Part shown: piece after piece, positions 7,405-14,692 of the stretch
How the letters are laid out: every line of letters starts with the position of its first letter
Position numbering within the stretch: the first letter of the stretch is position 1
Assembly: GCA_910585265.1 (NCBI GenBank)
Contig: CAJUCA010000060.1
Coordinates: 1-17,671 of the forward strand
Source: an uncultured Oscillospiraceae bacterium
GTDB lineage: Bacteria; Bacillota; Clostridia; Oscillospirales; Oscillospiraceae
Direction: 5' to 3'
Length of the DNA: 17,671 nt
Position numbers and translations under genes: made by a program
Notes under the pieces: model-generated
Told to the model about the DNA's origin: nothing
Seen by the model: the letters and a program-made list of their open reading frames with translations, nothing else
Databases searched by the model: none

Positions 7405-10194
7405 TCATCTTTTTTTCTTTTTCCGGCACACAGGACAGCCGCTCCCTTCTGTGCGATAAGCAATCGGCGCATTCCAACGACAACTACAGGATTGGCAAAT
7501 CCATCCAACCATCCGCATAGATCTGGGGAGGACCTGTTCTGGAGTCAAGTTGTCATTTACATCATAATCCCACTCGGCAGCTAAGACTGGATTAAGCGTG
7601 GCAAGACAGTTTTCCTTACTGGATAGTCGTCCATTGCAATAGGGGCAGCCACTTCCGTTCATTCGGGAGTCGGGTGTGGCTTGCCATTCATGCCCTCTCT
7701 CACAGCGCCACCAAACCTTTTTGTTGGAATGTGCCATATAGGCACTGGGAGGCAAGGAATTATATGTGGGGTGCCACTGAGTGCACAACTCCAGTGAGGC
7801 TATGTCTAATGTGATTCCTTTTTGCAACCGCTTTGCACAATAAGGACATCCCCTTCCCTTTCTTCGATTGCTGACACTGGCTTGCCATTCGTGTCCGTTC
7901 TCACAGACCCACCAGACTTTTTTACCGCTGCAAGGCGCAACATCCCATGGAGTAAGAGTTCCGTTTTTCACTGGATGCCACTGGGTAATCAATTCCGGCT
8001 GTACCGCAGCCAGACAGTGTTCAGGAGAAACCCGCCGCCCAGAGCAATAGGGGCAGCCCTGACCGCGCTTACTCCGTTTCATCACTTGTGCCTGCCATTC
8101 ATGCTGTTTCCGGCACATCCACCAAACTGTTTTTGTACTGCTTGCAGTCACGTCTTGTGGCGTCAAGTCACCATTGTTGACCGGATGCCATTCCTGGGCC
8201 AGCAGAGGAAACACAGCGGCCAGACAATTGTCAGCACTGACCTTCAGGTTGATACAGTAAGGACAGCCAGTATGATTAATGTGCCTGCTGTACACACTGG
8301 CGCAAAATGTGTGACCTTGAGCGCAAAGCCACCAAACACGTCTGGGTGAAGTGGCAGTGACATCATGAGGAGTCAGATTCCCGTTTTTTGTGGGGTGCCA
8401 TTGTGCGGCTAACTCTGCATCAATGGTACTCAGGCAATTGTCATCGCATACTTTATCGTTTCGGCAGTAGGGGCACAGACGGGCGACCGGCGTTTTGCTC
8501 ATGCTATTGGGCGCGCCCTGCCATTCATGCCCCTTCTCACAGAGCCACCACCACCGCTTATTGCTTTGGGGCATCACCTGACTTGGGGTGATGCGTCCAT
8601 TTCGCGTCGGGTGCCAGAGTGCGGCCAGATCTGGACGCTTGGCCGCCAAATTGTTTTCATCTGTGGGAATGCTGCGTGTACAGACTGGACATCGGCTTCC
8701 GCTTGGATTTGCCCGGTTGTACAGCATAGTTTTCCATCGGTGTCCACAGGTAGAGCACACCCAGGCGGCCAAATATTTTGTATTGGGTAGCAGTTCATAT
8801 AAAGTCTTGTCATTGAGTTCTGCGTCCCATTCTAACAAAAGATGGGGAAAGCGGACAGCGGCATTATTGGTGTCCGTGGGGAGTTTTCCAGCACAGTAGG
8901 GACAGCCAGAGTGCTGTTTGGTGCGGTTTGCCACAATAGCGGCGAATTCTCTCTTACAGGTTCCGCATTCCCAAATCCCATTCCTGGAAGAACCAGCCAA
9001 AACGGCCTCGGGAGGACTGCCGTTCTTTTTGCTCCACTCCCTGCCCAATTCCGGGAAGCAGACCGCTAAAGAGCGTTGTCTCCGTTCGTGATAATATGTA
9101 TTCTCTATTTTCTGATGGTCCTGGATAAAATCCGGCGTGTTAAAGTATATCACCTCTCCGGTCAGCGCTTCCAGCCAATGGAGCACATAGCATATCAGCT
9201 GATCCAGCTTTTTATATGGCGCAGGATCATAATAGGTCAGTACATCTCCGTCTAAGATAAAGCCAGAGATCGGCTCCGGACTCTCTGCCAGCCAAAGCAC
9301 ATGGCGATACCCCTTCTGGAGCAATTCGTCCCGACGGCGAACATCTCGCTTGTGAGCCTCCTCCCGCCAATGCGTATAGCCGTGGTGTTCAATGGCAATA
9401 CGGCAGGAGGGGAGGCAGATATCTATATGGTAGCGACCCTCTGGATACTCACAGATACAATCAGGAAAAACCTTGCGAAGGTAGTAAAATAGAGCCCGGC
9501 TGGTATAAGTGATTTTGAATAGGCGGGCACAGTGGGGACAGCCTCTGCGCAATAATGTTCGGTTCACGATTCGATCCTGCCAAACATGGCTTGGATCAAA
9601 ATCACACCTCCACCAGACCTTCTGATTGCTGGCCGGAAAACACTCCTGAGCTTGAAGACCTTCATTCAGAAGGTTGTCAAACTGGCGGGAAAGCTCTGGG
9701 TAACGGTCCGCCAAATTATATTGAGGAGAGATCTTTTGCTTGCTGCAAAAAGGACACAGTTCACCGCCTTTGCTGCGGACCAGTTCAGCGGACCTGATCC
9801 GGCCCCCCAAACTCGCAGCCCAACGGTTCCGGCACCGTTGACAGTACCAGTAAAACTTACTTTTCCTATTTTTGCATTGCTCAGGCTCCACGATATTTGC
9901 TTGGAAATCCCACTGGAGAAGCAGTTCCGGATACCGCTTTGTCCAAATATTATCCTTCCACGGTATCCGGTCATGACAAGCGGGGCAGTCCAATTTGGCC
10001 CCTTTGCGCGTCACTTCATTCAGGCAGCGGTTCCATTGATAGCCGCATTCAGAGCACAGAAATGTGGCTGTGCATCTGGAGGAAAACCCAACTTGATTTG
10101 CCGGAAGGAGATTTGCGCCGGCCTCATAGTAGCGCAATAATTCCTCTGCGCTATGTTCGCTGCACCAGTCTTGGAAAGATTTTGTAAAATTCAT
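7405..10194 (-). CDS. Eleven-zinc-ribbon protein with embedded Vsr/DUF559-like nuclease domain
   Basis: 929 aa. ATG at 10194 is chosen because AGGAGG (10202-10207) lies seven bases upstream; the ATG two codons earlier is too close. Numbering here counts from that earlier ATG (add two). Three CxxC...CPxC ribbons occupy residues about 50-225. A nuclease-like domain follows (about 230-345) with YHIDICLP, then IAIEHHGYTHW, then RRDELLQKGYRHVLWL; D260, E271, H273 and H277 are candidate metal ligands. Eight more ribbons fill about 380-926, of the DUF4379 type, for example EWHP..NG.LTP.DVT, VWW.C..GHEWQA and GCPYC, spaced about 65-70 residues apart. The tail is KKKKR. It is probably a cytoplasmic nucleic-acid-binding nuclease. 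It lies 19 bases after the TnpA-like gene under the same promoter. No stop or frameshift interrupts it. Target and function are unknown. Confidence 0.85.
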   Translation of the reverse strand: MNFTKSFQDWCSEHSAEELLRYYEAGANLLPANQVGFSSRCTATFLCSECGYQWNRCLNEVTRKGAKLDCPACHDRIPWKDNIWTKRYPELLLQWDFQANIVEPEQCKNRKSKFYWYCQRCRNRWAASLGGRIRSAELVRSKGGELCPFCSKQKISPQYNLADRYPELSRQFDNLLNEGLQAQECFPASNQKVWWRCDFDPSHVWQDRIVNRTLLRRGCPHCARLFKITYTSRALFYYLRKVFPDCICEYPEGRYHIDICLPSCRIAIEHHGYTHWREEAHKRDVRRRDELLQKGYRHVLWLAESPEPISGFILDGDVLTYYDPAPYKKLDQLICYVLHWLEALTGEVIYFNTPDFIQDHQKIENTYYHERRQRSLAVCFPELGREWSKKNGSPPEAVLAGSSRNGIWECGTCKREFAAIVANRTKQHSGCPYCAGKLPTDTNNAAVRFPHLLLEWDAELNDKTLYELLPNTKYLAAWVCSTCGHRWKTMLYNRANPSGSRCPVCTRSIPTDENNLAAKRPDLAALWHPTRNGRITPSQVMPQSNKRWWWLCEKGHEWQGAPNSMSKTPVARLCPYCRNDKVCDDNCLSTIDAELAAQWHPTKNGNLTPHDVTATSPRRVWWLCAQGHTFCASVYSRHINHTGCPYCINLKVSADNCLAAVFPLLAQEWHPVNNGDLTPQDVTASSTKTVWWMCRKQHEWQAQVMKRSKRGQGCPYCSGRRVSPEHCLAAVQPELITQWHPVKNGTLTPWDVAPCSGKKVWWVCENGHEWQASVSNRRKGRGCPYCAKRLQKGITLDIASLELCTQWHPTYNSLPPSAYMAHSNKKVWWRCERGHEWQATPDSRMNGSGCPYCNGRLSSKENCLATLNPVLAAEWDYDVNDNLTPEQVLPRSMRMVGWICQSCSCRWNAPIAYRTEGSGCPVCRKKKKR

Positions 10195-10213
10195 CGTCAT
10201 CCCTCCTATGTGC

Positions 10214-10648
10214 TCACAAGGAGTTTTCAGCGCAGTTGCACCCTGCCCACCAGTCAGCCTCCAACTGATTGCCTATGTAGTTCTGAATCGTTTGTTTGCT
10301 CAGTGCTCTTGTATACAGCAGACAGCCGTCCGTCCAGAAGCTTTTACCTTCAAGAATATGCGACAAACCTGAATACCGCTGAAACAATTCGCTGCTGCTT
10401 ATGTTTTTCAGAGACCGGACCACCTCTATCGGACTATTCCGCGGATGAATGCTGAGTTGTATATAAACATGGTTCGGGCTGATTTCTAATGACAATATAT
10501 CAACTTCAAGTCTGCAGCAAATATTTGCAAAGATCGTCTCCAACTCCCGCCTAAGTATACAAAATGCACTTGTTGCCATATTCCGGGGCACAAGAACGAG
10601 TTGGTAATTACAATGCCATACAATGTCTGAAAAGTAATTATTTTTCAT
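10214..10648 (-). CDS. TnpA-like Y1 transposase homologue (IS200/IS605 type) with HVY in place of HUH
   Basis: 144 aa from ATG 10648, which has GGAG eight bases upstream; an in-frame GTG at 10657 is less likely. The fold order of Y1 transposases can be followed: strand WHCNYQLVLVPR, a helix, then LEISPNHVYIQLSIHP, SPIEVVRSLKNISSSELFQ, SFWTDGCLLYTRALSKQTI and the terminal NYIGNQ. In active relatives the metal motif is PDHVHL; here it is PNHVYIQL, so the second histidine is Tyr62. The candidate catalytic tyrosine in YIGNQ (Tyr124) is kept. 144 residues is normal for TnpA. It either uses an altered metal site or has become a DNA-binding or regulatory protein. It heads a two-gene operon with the zinc-ribbon nuclease. 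Confidence 0.75.
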   Translation of the reverse strand: MKNNYFSDIVWHCNYQLVLVPRNMATSAFCILRRELETIFANICCRLEVDILSLEISPNHVYIQLSIHPRNSPIEVVRSLKNISSSELFQRYSGLSHILEGKSFWTDGCLLYTRALSKQTIQNYIGNQLEADWWAGCNCAENSL

Positions 10649-10677
10649 ATCGGCCACTCCAAGATTTTCTTATAGGG

Positions 10678-10706
10678 ATTATATTATAAATCTTATAAAA
10701 AGTCAA
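10678..10706 (-). promoter_or_regulatory. Strong sigma-70 promoter for the TnpA/zinc-ribbon operon
   Basis: On the minus strand TTGACT (10701-10706) and TATAAT (10678-10683) are separated by 17 bases, five of six and six of six matches to consensus. A start near 10671 gives a leader of about 22 bases before ATG 10648. The flanks are AT-rich. Confidence 0.8.
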
Positions 10707-10978
10707 CTTTTTCTCAAATATTTATAACCGATAAAACCGGAAATTATTATATTTAAATAGTGTTATATATGTTATAATTTAACGACCATGGCCTTGCAGA
10801 ATCTATGAGAACAGTACATAGCATTAATCCAGGTGAAGATATTGGTACAGGAATATATCGCGCTCTAAACAAATAAACTACATCTGCACTATGACCGCCA
10901 GACAAAACTATGAGGCAAACAGAATATCCCCTATTTATAATTTTCGATTCCTTAAGATCCAGAAACTTACTATATAAA
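10707..10978. other. AT-rich spacer upstream of the TnpA operon
   Basis: This AT-rich stretch contrasts with the GC-rich surroundings, which suggests it came in with the operon. A short open frame on the plus strand (10778-10876, reading DHGLAESMRTVHSINPGEDI and ending IYRALNK) has no ribosome binding site and may be the 3' end of a lost gene. TATAAT at 10773-10778 lacks a -35 box. I see no other feature. Confidence 0.4.
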
Positions 10979-11006
10979 AAGTGCTATGGCGCAAACCATA
11001 GCACTT
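10979..11006 (-). terminator. 11-bp perfect hairpin, terminator-like on the minus strand and candidate element end
   Basis: Arms 10979-10989 and 10996-11006 pair perfectly around a six-base loop. Read on the minus strand it is followed by TTTATATAG, terminator-like. No minus-strand gene lies immediately upstream, and the position marks the border between the AT-rich operon DNA and the second integrase fragment, so it may instead be an end hairpin of the element. Confidence 0.5.
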
Positions 11007-11041
11007 GAGGGGATTATATCGTTATATCATGTTCCGTTTTT

Positions 11042-11253
11042 CACTTCCACGAGGATGGCCTCATTTTCCGCTTCCACAACCTCAGGCACACTTTCGCCAG
11101 CAATTTGCTGTCCAATGGGGCCGCTCCGAAAGACGTGCAGAAACGCTGGGGCACTCGGATGTCAGTACCACGATGAACATTTACGCCCACTCAACGAGGG
11201 AAGCGAAACGCAACTCCGCCCGACTGCTGGATAAGGTGGTCAACGGGGAGTAA
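11042..11253 (+). pseudogene. C-terminal fragment of a second tyrosine integrase, frameshifted
   Basis: One frame reads FRFHNLRHTFASNLLSNGAA and PKDVQKR. A one-base loss near 11146 moves the rest to another frame, LGHSDVSTTMNIYAH, ending ARLLDKVVNGE and TAA 11251-11253. This is the catalytic half of a phage or conjugative-element integrase: the HxxRH box (with Asn for Asp), the LGH box and the nucleophile tyrosine in MNIYAH. It starts at the same motif where the first integrase (6361-7401) breaks off. However, the shared block differs at several bases (TTTCACGACTTAAGGCAC against TTCCACAACCTCAGGCAC), so the two pieces are more likely from different genes. Confidence 0.75.
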
Positions 11254-11259
11254 AAAACT

Positions 11260-11298
11260 TTTCCCTTGTTTCAGCCCATAAGGAAAAAACAAGGGAAA
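11260..11298. terminator. 12-bp hairpin after the integrase fragment
   Basis: TTTCCCTTGTTT (11260-11271) and AAACAAGGGAAA (11287-11298) pair perfectly around a 15-base loop. On the minus strand the stem is followed by AGTTTTTTA, so it would terminate leftward transcription; it may also act as the integrase terminator. Confidence 0.5.
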
Positions 11299-11367
11299 GT
11301 GCGTATAGTTTGAGGGTTTAATAGGCGGAAATGCCTGATATTTCAAGGCTTTTTAAGAGGAAGCACA

Positions 11368-11733
11368 ATAAATTTGTATTTGTACGGCAAGGCCGGCCTC
11401 TCTGTGGGAGATTTTGTCCTGCTGATGCTGCCCCATGCGTCGGCGGCACTCCTGGTCATCCTCATTTTGCGCTTAACTTGTTGGCGGTGGCCAGGGTAAT
11501 TCCCTATGGCGTAATTCTTGGTGTGACCGTTATAGCCCTGCTGCTGGTGGCCAGGGCCATATTCCGCCGGGTGGATTACAGTCTGCTGCTGTCAGAATTT
11601 ACGGAGGATCTGCCCGCCCTGATTATCGGAGTCAACCTTGGCGGACTTGGAACGCTGATCGCGTCAATGGCCAGCCTGATCTCCTATAAACTCATCGCGC
11701 GGGAGGAAAATCACGCAAAAGCGGTTTTGCCAT
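11368..11733 (+). pseudogene. SLC13/ArsB-like anion permease, collapsed remnant
   Basis: The remnant starts with LYGKAGLSVGDFVLLMLPHA in frame 1 and shifts near 11480-11500 to VIPYGVILGVTVIALLL. It then jumps by an internal deletion at 11583-11593 (around a repeated CTGCTG) straight to SEFTEDLPALIIGVNLGG and LGTLIASMASLISYKLIARE. The last block is the highly conserved C-terminal region of ion-transporter-superfamily permeases such as ArsB and SLC13 carriers (NxGGLGTLIASMASLISYK). Intact members have about 400 residues and 10-12 membrane segments; fewer than 120 residues remain here. After about 11733 the sequence is unrelated. The substrate cannot be told. Confidence 0.7.
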
Positions 11734-11860
11734 ATTGTTGCGCCAAATTAGGCAAATTGTACAAGGCAGCTGCCGGTTCATCGTACAAAATGACCATGAA
11801 CGAAAAATTAATGATAAATAAAGGCGGGAAAAGGGGGTGAGGTTGCGGGAAAGCGAAGAA

Positions 11861-12436
11861 TTACTCCTCCCGGAAGACAATGTTGCCGGGCTCGGCACTC
11901 TCGATGATGGCCAGGGACTTCAGGTTTACCCCGGCGGCACGCAGGCGGTCGCCGCCACCCTGGAAGCCCTTCTCCACGGCGCAGCCGACGCCCAACAAGA
12001 CGGCCCCAGCCTTCTCCACAATCTCGCAAAGGCCCCGCACAGCCTCGCCGTTGGCCGTGAAGTCGTCGATGATGAGCACGTTGTCATCGGCAGAGAGCCA
12101 CTCCTTGCTTACCAGCAGCGTGACTTTCTTCTTATAGGTATAGGAGTAGATGTCGCTCCGGTACAGTCCTCCCTCGATGTTGTCGCTCTTGGCCTTCTTG
12201 GCGAAGATCATGGGCTTGTGGAAATGGCGGGCCACCACGGCGGACAGGGCGATGCCGCTGGCCTCGGCGGTGAGGATCACGGTGACCTCGTCCATGTTGA
12301 AATGGCGGCCGAACTCCTCGGCGATGTGATCCATCAGGTCGGTGTCCACGCGGTGGTTCAAGAAGCCGTCCACTTTGATGATGTTGCCGGGCAGCACCTT
12401 GCCCTCCCGGACGATGCGGTTCTTCAGTTCCTGCAT
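11861..12436 (-). CDS. xpt: xanthine phosphoribosyltransferase
   Basis: 191 aa, the normal length. ATG at 12436 with GGAGAAG about 8 bases upstream begins MQELKNRIVREGKVLPG, followed by IKVDGFLNHRVD as in Bacillus Xpt. The PRPP-binding loop VLIIDDFTANGEA and the TAEASGI segment are intact, as is the C-terminal EKGFQGGGDRL. The enzyme converts xanthine and PRPP to XMP for purine salvage in the cytoplasm. It lies 16 bp after the guanine deaminase remnant, and the two would act in sequence: guanine to xanthine, then xanthine to XMP. A purine riboswitch, usual before xpt, is not seen; the upstream DNA has been replaced by a recombinase fragment, so expression may depend on read-through. Confidence 0.93.
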   Translation of the reverse strand: MQELKNRIVREGKVLPGNIIKVDGFLNHRVDTDLMDHIAEEFGRHFNMDEVTVILTAEASGIALSAVVARHFHKPMIFAKKAKSDNIEGGLYRSDIYSYTYKKKVTLLVSKEWLSADDNVLIIDDFTANGEAVRGLCEIVEKAGAVLLGVGCAVEKGFQGGGDRLRAAGVNLKSLAIIESAEPGNIVFREE

Positions 12437-12452
12437 AGGTATCTTCTCCCTT

Positions 12453-13334
12453 TCAAACAATTTTTCTGCCCTGTACAAATTTATGCCGGATGTCCCGATC
12501 ATCGGAGAGATAGACCGTCCGCTCCAGGCGGGTCTTCAATTCCATCCGCCTCTGGGGCGTATAGCGGGCATCATCGATCACCAGGGCGTCGAACTCATAG
12601 CCGGGGGCGAAGGAGCCCACCTTTCCCAAAAAAGCCCCGCCGCCCAAGGTACCCAGATAAAAGGCCTCCCTCACCGTCAGCGGCGCAAGGGACTGATCCA
12701 CCAGCCGCCACCGCAGCTTGGACACCTGAATGGCATCCGCCATGGCCCTGAACACGGACACATGGGTTCCCCCGGCCACGTCGCTGCCCAGACCCACCCG
12801 CAAGCCGTTATGCAAAAAGCGGCGGACAGGGGCGATGCCGGAGGACAGGTTGGTGTTGGAGGCGGGACAGTGGGCGATGAACACGTTCTGCTTCTTTAAA
12901 AGTTCAACCTCCTCCCCTTCGGAGTAGACGCAGTGGGCCATGATGGTGGGGCAGGCCGGGCCGCCGAACAGGCCGAAGGCGTGGTAGGCATCACCATAGC
13001 TTTTGGCACCAGGGCACAGCTCCCGCACCCAGGCGATCTCGTCCCGGTTCTCCGACAGGTGGGACTGGACGGGCAACCCGTACTGCCGCTGGATCTTGCC
13101 CAACTCCCCCAACAGAGCGTCGGTGCAGGAGGGGATGAAGCGAGGGGTCAAAATGGGGCGGGTGTGGCGGTAGCGGCCCTCGATCCGCTCCAGCCAGGCC
13201 CTCGTGCTCTGGGCGGACGCGGCGGCGGAGGCCTCCCGGATCGTGTCCGGGCAGTTGCGATCCATATTGACCTTGCCCACCATGGCGCACAGGCCGGACT
13301 CCTCCAGCAGATCCATCAGGCGTATGATTAGCTC
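12453..13334 (-). pseudogene. guaD: guanine deaminase, N-terminal third missing
   Basis: About 290 residues read cleanly from LMDLLEESGLCAMVGKVNMD to VQGRKIV and TGA at 12453-12455. Metal and substrate motifs of the amidohydrolase fold present are QSHLSENRDE, MAHCVYSEGEE, IAHCPASNTNLSSG and GLGSDVAGG. Intact guanine deaminases have 420-450 residues. The first beta-strand with the HxH metal pair is absent, and the frame is closed by a TAG at 13335-13337. The break adjoins the serine-recombinase fragment ending at 13381, so insertion or recombination probably removed the 5' part. Without HxH no deaminase activity is expected, though the inner ATG at 13316 could still start a shortened product. 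Confidence 0.85.
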
Positions 13335-13380
13335 CTATTAGGAAAACACACTGTCAAAAGGGTTTTTGCTTTGGCGGGGG

Positions 13381-13719
13381 TCAGCCCGCCTCGGCGGTGT
13401 CAGTGGTGTTGATTTCAATGTACTCGGCAATCTTGCGGAGCTCGTCCGCGAACTTGAAATGAACGCTGATATTGCCGTTTTCGTAAATCTTGATATGGTC
13501 TACCAAGTCCGTGAGGATTTCACGGGTGAGCGTTTCAATGCTTTGATACTTTGCAAAAGCTACCAGCGCGGGGTGTTCCTTGTCAACGCCATTCAAGAGC
13601 TCCGCCCGTTCCGCGTTCAGCCGGGCCAGCACATCCGCAAGCTCGGCGGCCTGCCGTTCATAATCGGCTTTCATATCCCGGTATTCCTGCTGGGTGATTT
13701 CCCCGTCTTTCCAATCTTG
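13381..13719 (-). pseudogene. Large serine recombinase (TnpX/Tn4451 type), C-terminal fragment
   Basis: About 112 codons from QDWKDGEITQQEYRDMKADY to TGA 13381-13383. The piece holds the coiled-coil ADYERQAAELADVLARLNAE and the tail TREILTDLVDHIKIYENGNI with FKFADELRKIAEYIEI, which is the conserved end of large serine recombinases in Clostridia mobilisable elements. The catalytic resolvase domain and most of the zinc/recombinase region are gone. The upstream edge coincides with a minus-strand terminator at 13726-13761. It marks the end of a lost element inserted next to guaD. Confidence 0.85.
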
Positions 13720-13725
13720 ATAAAC

Positions 13726-13761
13726 AAAAAGCGCCTGCGCGGCAAAATACCACGCAGGCGC
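13726..13761 (-). terminator. Rho-independent terminator, minus strand
   Basis: A perfect 9-bp GC-rich stem (13731-13739 and 13753-13761) with a 13-base loop is followed, on the minus strand, by TTTTTGTTT. It directly adjoins the recombinase fragment, so it blocks read-through into it and towards guaD-xpt. Confidence 0.75.
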
Positions 13762-13915
13762 ACAAAGTAAAACTATAATCTAAATTCCGACATATTTCGC
13801 ATCGTATAACAGAATATCCTTGTCCGGGGCCCGGGCTTTTTTTGATAAGTCATATGGGTGGACAATATAGAAAGACACGGCATAACCTCCTTTTGCCGCC
13901 GTGTCAATCATAAGA

Positions 13916-13956
13916 AAACGGCGGTCTTGAAATCCGTTGTTTCAAAACCGCCGTTT
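13916..13956. repeat. Long imperfect hairpin in the 13780-14100 spacer
   Basis: AAACGGCGGT (13916-13925) pairs with ACCGCCGTTT (13947-13956), and inside it TTGAAA (13927-13932) pairs with TTTCAA (13940-13945), giving 16 paired positions with one mismatch and a 7-base loop. T-rich sequence follows on the plus strand. The surrounding 320 bases hold no gene. A second GACACGGC/GCCGTGTC pair lies at about 13874-13905. Confidence 0.55.
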
Positions 13957-13990
13957 GGTGTTCGTTTTCGTTTGGGGCGCGTGAATAGAA

Positions 13991-14039
13991 CAGCCGCCCA
14001 TCCAACGGTTTTTTTATATGCCGTTTCCGTTGGCGGCTG
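13991..14039. repeat. Second inverted repeat in the same spacer
   Basis: CAGCCGCC (13991-13998) and GGCGGCTG (14032-14039) pair across a 33-base loop. Inside, CCAACGG (14002-14008) can alternatively pair with CCGTTGG (14027-14033). The two pairings exclude each other. A run of seven T lies in the loop. Confidence 0.45.
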
Positions 14040-14104
14040 GACGCTTAAATTGACTTAATGATACAGTTTAATTGCCTTAGCCAGACAAACTGGAATTATT
14101 AAAG

Positions 14105-14599
14105 TTATCTCGCCCAGTCAATTCCTGGATAACGCTCTCCTGTTCGGATGAAATATTCAACTGCTTTCACCCCTGCATCCATATCCGTGATTGTATTTAT
14201 TTTGGGTATAGGGGATTGACCTCCGCTGTTAATCGGTGAATAAATGTTTTTGTCTGAAAAATTCATATCTTTAATTTTGTCGATGGTATCGGAAAAATTA
14301 GGATTATAAGAATACCAATTATCAAATCTGCCGCTTTCATCTTGAAAGCAATAACCAAGAAACAGCCATTCACCATCAGATACTACTTCCAGCCAATCAC
14401 ATTCGCCATCAGGATCTAAAAACAAGTAAGCTCCGGTGCCAGTAGGAATTTCTTTTAATATTTTGTGGATAACTTTCGGTGTGATTTCATCTTCGGTATA
14501 TGTTCCCCCATAAGGATAATATTCAATACGTTTTACTGCAACTGCATTGGGATCAAACGAGGGAATAATTTCTTGCTTAGTGATAATTTCAATTTCCAT
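14105..14599 (-). CDS. Hypothetical protein, Imm1-like
   Basis: 164 aa from ATG 14599, with GGAG (14605-14608) five bases upstream and AAGGAG further out. The protein is acidic, with no signal peptide or membrane segment. It ends with DMDAGVKAVEYFIRTGERYP and GIDWAR, which resembles the C-terminal motif of Imm1-type immunity proteins (a helix, then F-x-R-T-G-x-R-P-x-x-x-x-W). The middle has GAYLFLDPDGECDWLEVVSD, a beta-rich segment also seen in such proteins. Imm1 proteins neutralise secreted nuclease toxins. No toxin gene is adjacent, so it could be an orphan immunity gene. A palindromic operator-like repeat lies 41 bases before the start. The assignment is tentative; other small beta-rich families are possible. 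Confidence 0.55.
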   Translation of the reverse strand: MEIEIITKQEIIPSFDPNAVAVKRIEYYPYGGTYTEDEITPKVIHKILKEIPTGTGAYLFLDPDGECDWLEVVSDGEWLFLGYCFQDESGRFDNWYSYNPNFSDTIDKIKDMNFSDKNIYSPINSGGQSPIPKINTITDMDAGVKAVEYFIRTGERYPGIDWAR

Positions 14600-14638
14600 A
14601 ATAACTCCAATCTCCTTTTCTTAGTTAGACTCTCCGCC

Positions 14639-14659
14639 TCGGGACATTTTGTCCCAAAG
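14639..14659. promoter_or_regulatory. Operator-like 21-bp repeat, copy 1
   Basis: It contains the palindrome GGGACATTTTGTCCC (14641-14655) and is identical over 21 bases to 15796-15816. It lies 41 bases upstream of the Imm1-like start codon, and a further TGTCCC half-site is nearby. Confidence 0.5.
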
Positions 14660-14692
14660 CATAACCTGTCCCGCCTCGTCTGCGCGTTTGGC

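Noticed and set aside
7405..10194. TnpB or another RNA-guided nuclease with a guide RNA
   Set aside because: No RuvC-type motifs are seen in the 929-aa protein; it is built of zinc ribbons and a Vsr/DUF559-like block. No guide-RNA-like structure was identified at its 3' end.
7405..10200. CRISPR-like regular repeats
   Set aside because: The periodic similarity at DNA level comes from protein repeats (zinc ribbons) about 200 bases apart, with diverged codons and no constant short repeats.
7339..11253. One single integrase gene split by an insertion
   Set aside because: The overlapping catalytic box is present on both sides and differs at several bases, so the halves probably come from two different integrases. 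Kept only as an open alternative.
12437..12452. Purine riboswitch before xpt
   Set aside because: Only 16 bases separate xpt from the deaminase remnant, and no aptamer-like stems were seen upstream of the remnant.
11837..12751. Long open frame on the plus strand across xpt and guaD
   Set aside because: It is antisense to two clearly recognisable minus-strand enzymes, and its translation looks like a GC-rich shadow without domains.
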